From DATHVR01 sp035461175 (lineage in GTDB: Bacteria; Actinomycetota; Acidimicrobiia; Spongiisociales; ZC4RG35), in contig DATHVR010000079.1 of the NCBI GenBank assembly GCA_035461175.1, positions 1 through 21,538 of the forward strand: DNA of 21,538 nt, given 5' to 3'. The position numbers and the translations under genes are program-made. The notes under the pieces are model-generated. The model was given only the letters and a program-made list of their open reading frames with translations, was not told the DNA's origin and did no database searches. Positions 21,312-21,538 of this stretch are shown in pieces (the first letter of the stretch is position 1; each line of letters starts with the position of its first letter).

Positions 21312-21339
21312 AGAGAAGGGCCCCGCAGGGCCCTTCTCT
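21312..21339 (-). terminator. Strong hairpin terminator after the partial membrane-protein gene
   Basis: AGAGAAGGGCCC (21312-21323) and GGGCCCTTCTCT (21328-21339) form a perfect 12-bp stem around a 4-base loop. It lies 18 bases beyond the stop (21358-21360) of the - strand membrane protein and before the 122-aa gene. On the - strand the 3' arm is T-rich (CTTCTCTTAT), though no long T-run follows. Confidence 0.75.
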
Positions 21340-21357
21340 CGTGGGAGGAACGCTTGC

Positions 21358-21538
21358 TCAGCGTGCCAGTGTCTCTTCTTTGGGCATGGCGGGTGCCGTC
21401 ACCTCGATGCCCTCGAAGCCTTGGCGTCCCTTGATGGCCCACAGCAGGCCGAGACCGGCGATCAGGGCGAGGGCGCCGACTCCGGCGAAGGCGCCGGCCA
21501 GGCCGAGGCCCATCTGGAGGGCAGAGTGGGTGACGGTC
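21358..21538 (-). CDS. C-terminal end of a membrane protein, cut by the window edge
   Basis: The last 59 codons are present. One long hydrophobic segment rich in Gly/Ala (GLAGAFAGVGALALIAGLGL) is followed by LWAIKGRQGFEGIEV and a polar cytoplasmic tail ending PKEETLAR. This resembles the final helix and tail of a multi-pass transporter, possibly of the major facilitator superfamily, but no diagnostic motif is inside the window. The gene is followed by the strong hairpin at 21312-21339. Confidence 0.6.
   Translation of the reverse strand, partial: TVTHSALQMGLGLAGAFAGVGALALIAGLGLLWAIKGRQGFEGIEVTAPAMPKEETLAR

Overview
This is a GC-rich, gene-dense window with strongly G/C-ending codons, many GTG starts and many 4-base start/stop overlaps. 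Gene content and style suggest an actinobacterium (Actinomycetota), perhaps an uncultivated Acidimicrobiia-like lineage. That placement is inference: there is no rRNA gene here. Several genes carry a -10-like TANNNT or similar hexamer 6 or 7 bases before the start codon, with no Shine-Dalgarno sequence between, which suggests leaderless transcripts.

Region 1 (1-2623, + strand) is housekeeping: ispH (isoprenoid synthesis) and der (ribosome-assembly GTPase), then a 52-aa single-pass membrane protein overlapping the end of der. Region 2 (2628-4659, - strand) holds a membrane-fused spermidine synthase-like gene followed by an AhpD-like/carboxymuconolactone decarboxylase-family gene. The latter has one in-frame TGA exactly where the AhpD catalytic motif EX11CX2CX3H requires its second cysteine, with a 7-bp hairpin at bacterial SECIS distance just downstream. 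This is the most notable observation: a probable selenoprotein with Sec at the peroxidatic position.

Region 3 (about 4722-7467, + strand) is a DrrA/DrrB-like ABC exporter preceded by a structured leader with two hairpins. The ATPase gene appears frameshifted at both ends, so in the given sequence its core is in one frame with the permease. The permease is a tandem duplication of two ABC-2 membrane domains in one chain.

Region 4 (7528-12905, - strand) is a compact operon for a cytoplasmic group 3b-type NAD(P)-linked [NiFe] hydrogenase. The order of transcription is iron-sulfur subunit, stand-alone cyclic-nucleotide-binding protein, flavin/NAD(P) subunit, small subunit, large subunit, maturation endopeptidase, a shortened HypA lacking the zinc-finger segment, and HypC. 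HypB, D, E and F are not in the window. An 87-base divergent region with two inverted repeats separates it from a + strand pair: an EamA-type transporter and a DUF6390-like protein.

Region 5 (14709-20896) concerns surface polysaccharide: a - strand Wzx-like flippase, then a + strand operon of glucose-1-phosphate cytidylyltransferase, an NAD-dependent epimerase/dehydratase, a C-methyltransferase, an RmlC-like 3,5-epimerase and a family 2 glycosyltransferase. Together these probably make and transfer a CDP-activated, C-methyl-branched deoxysugar, although no recognisable CDP-glucose 4,6-dehydratase is in view. Region 6 (20911-21538, - strand) has an unrecognised 122-aa protein, a strong hairpin terminator and the C-terminal end of a membrane protein cut by the window edge. 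No tRNA, rRNA, IS element, integrase or CRISPR array was seen.
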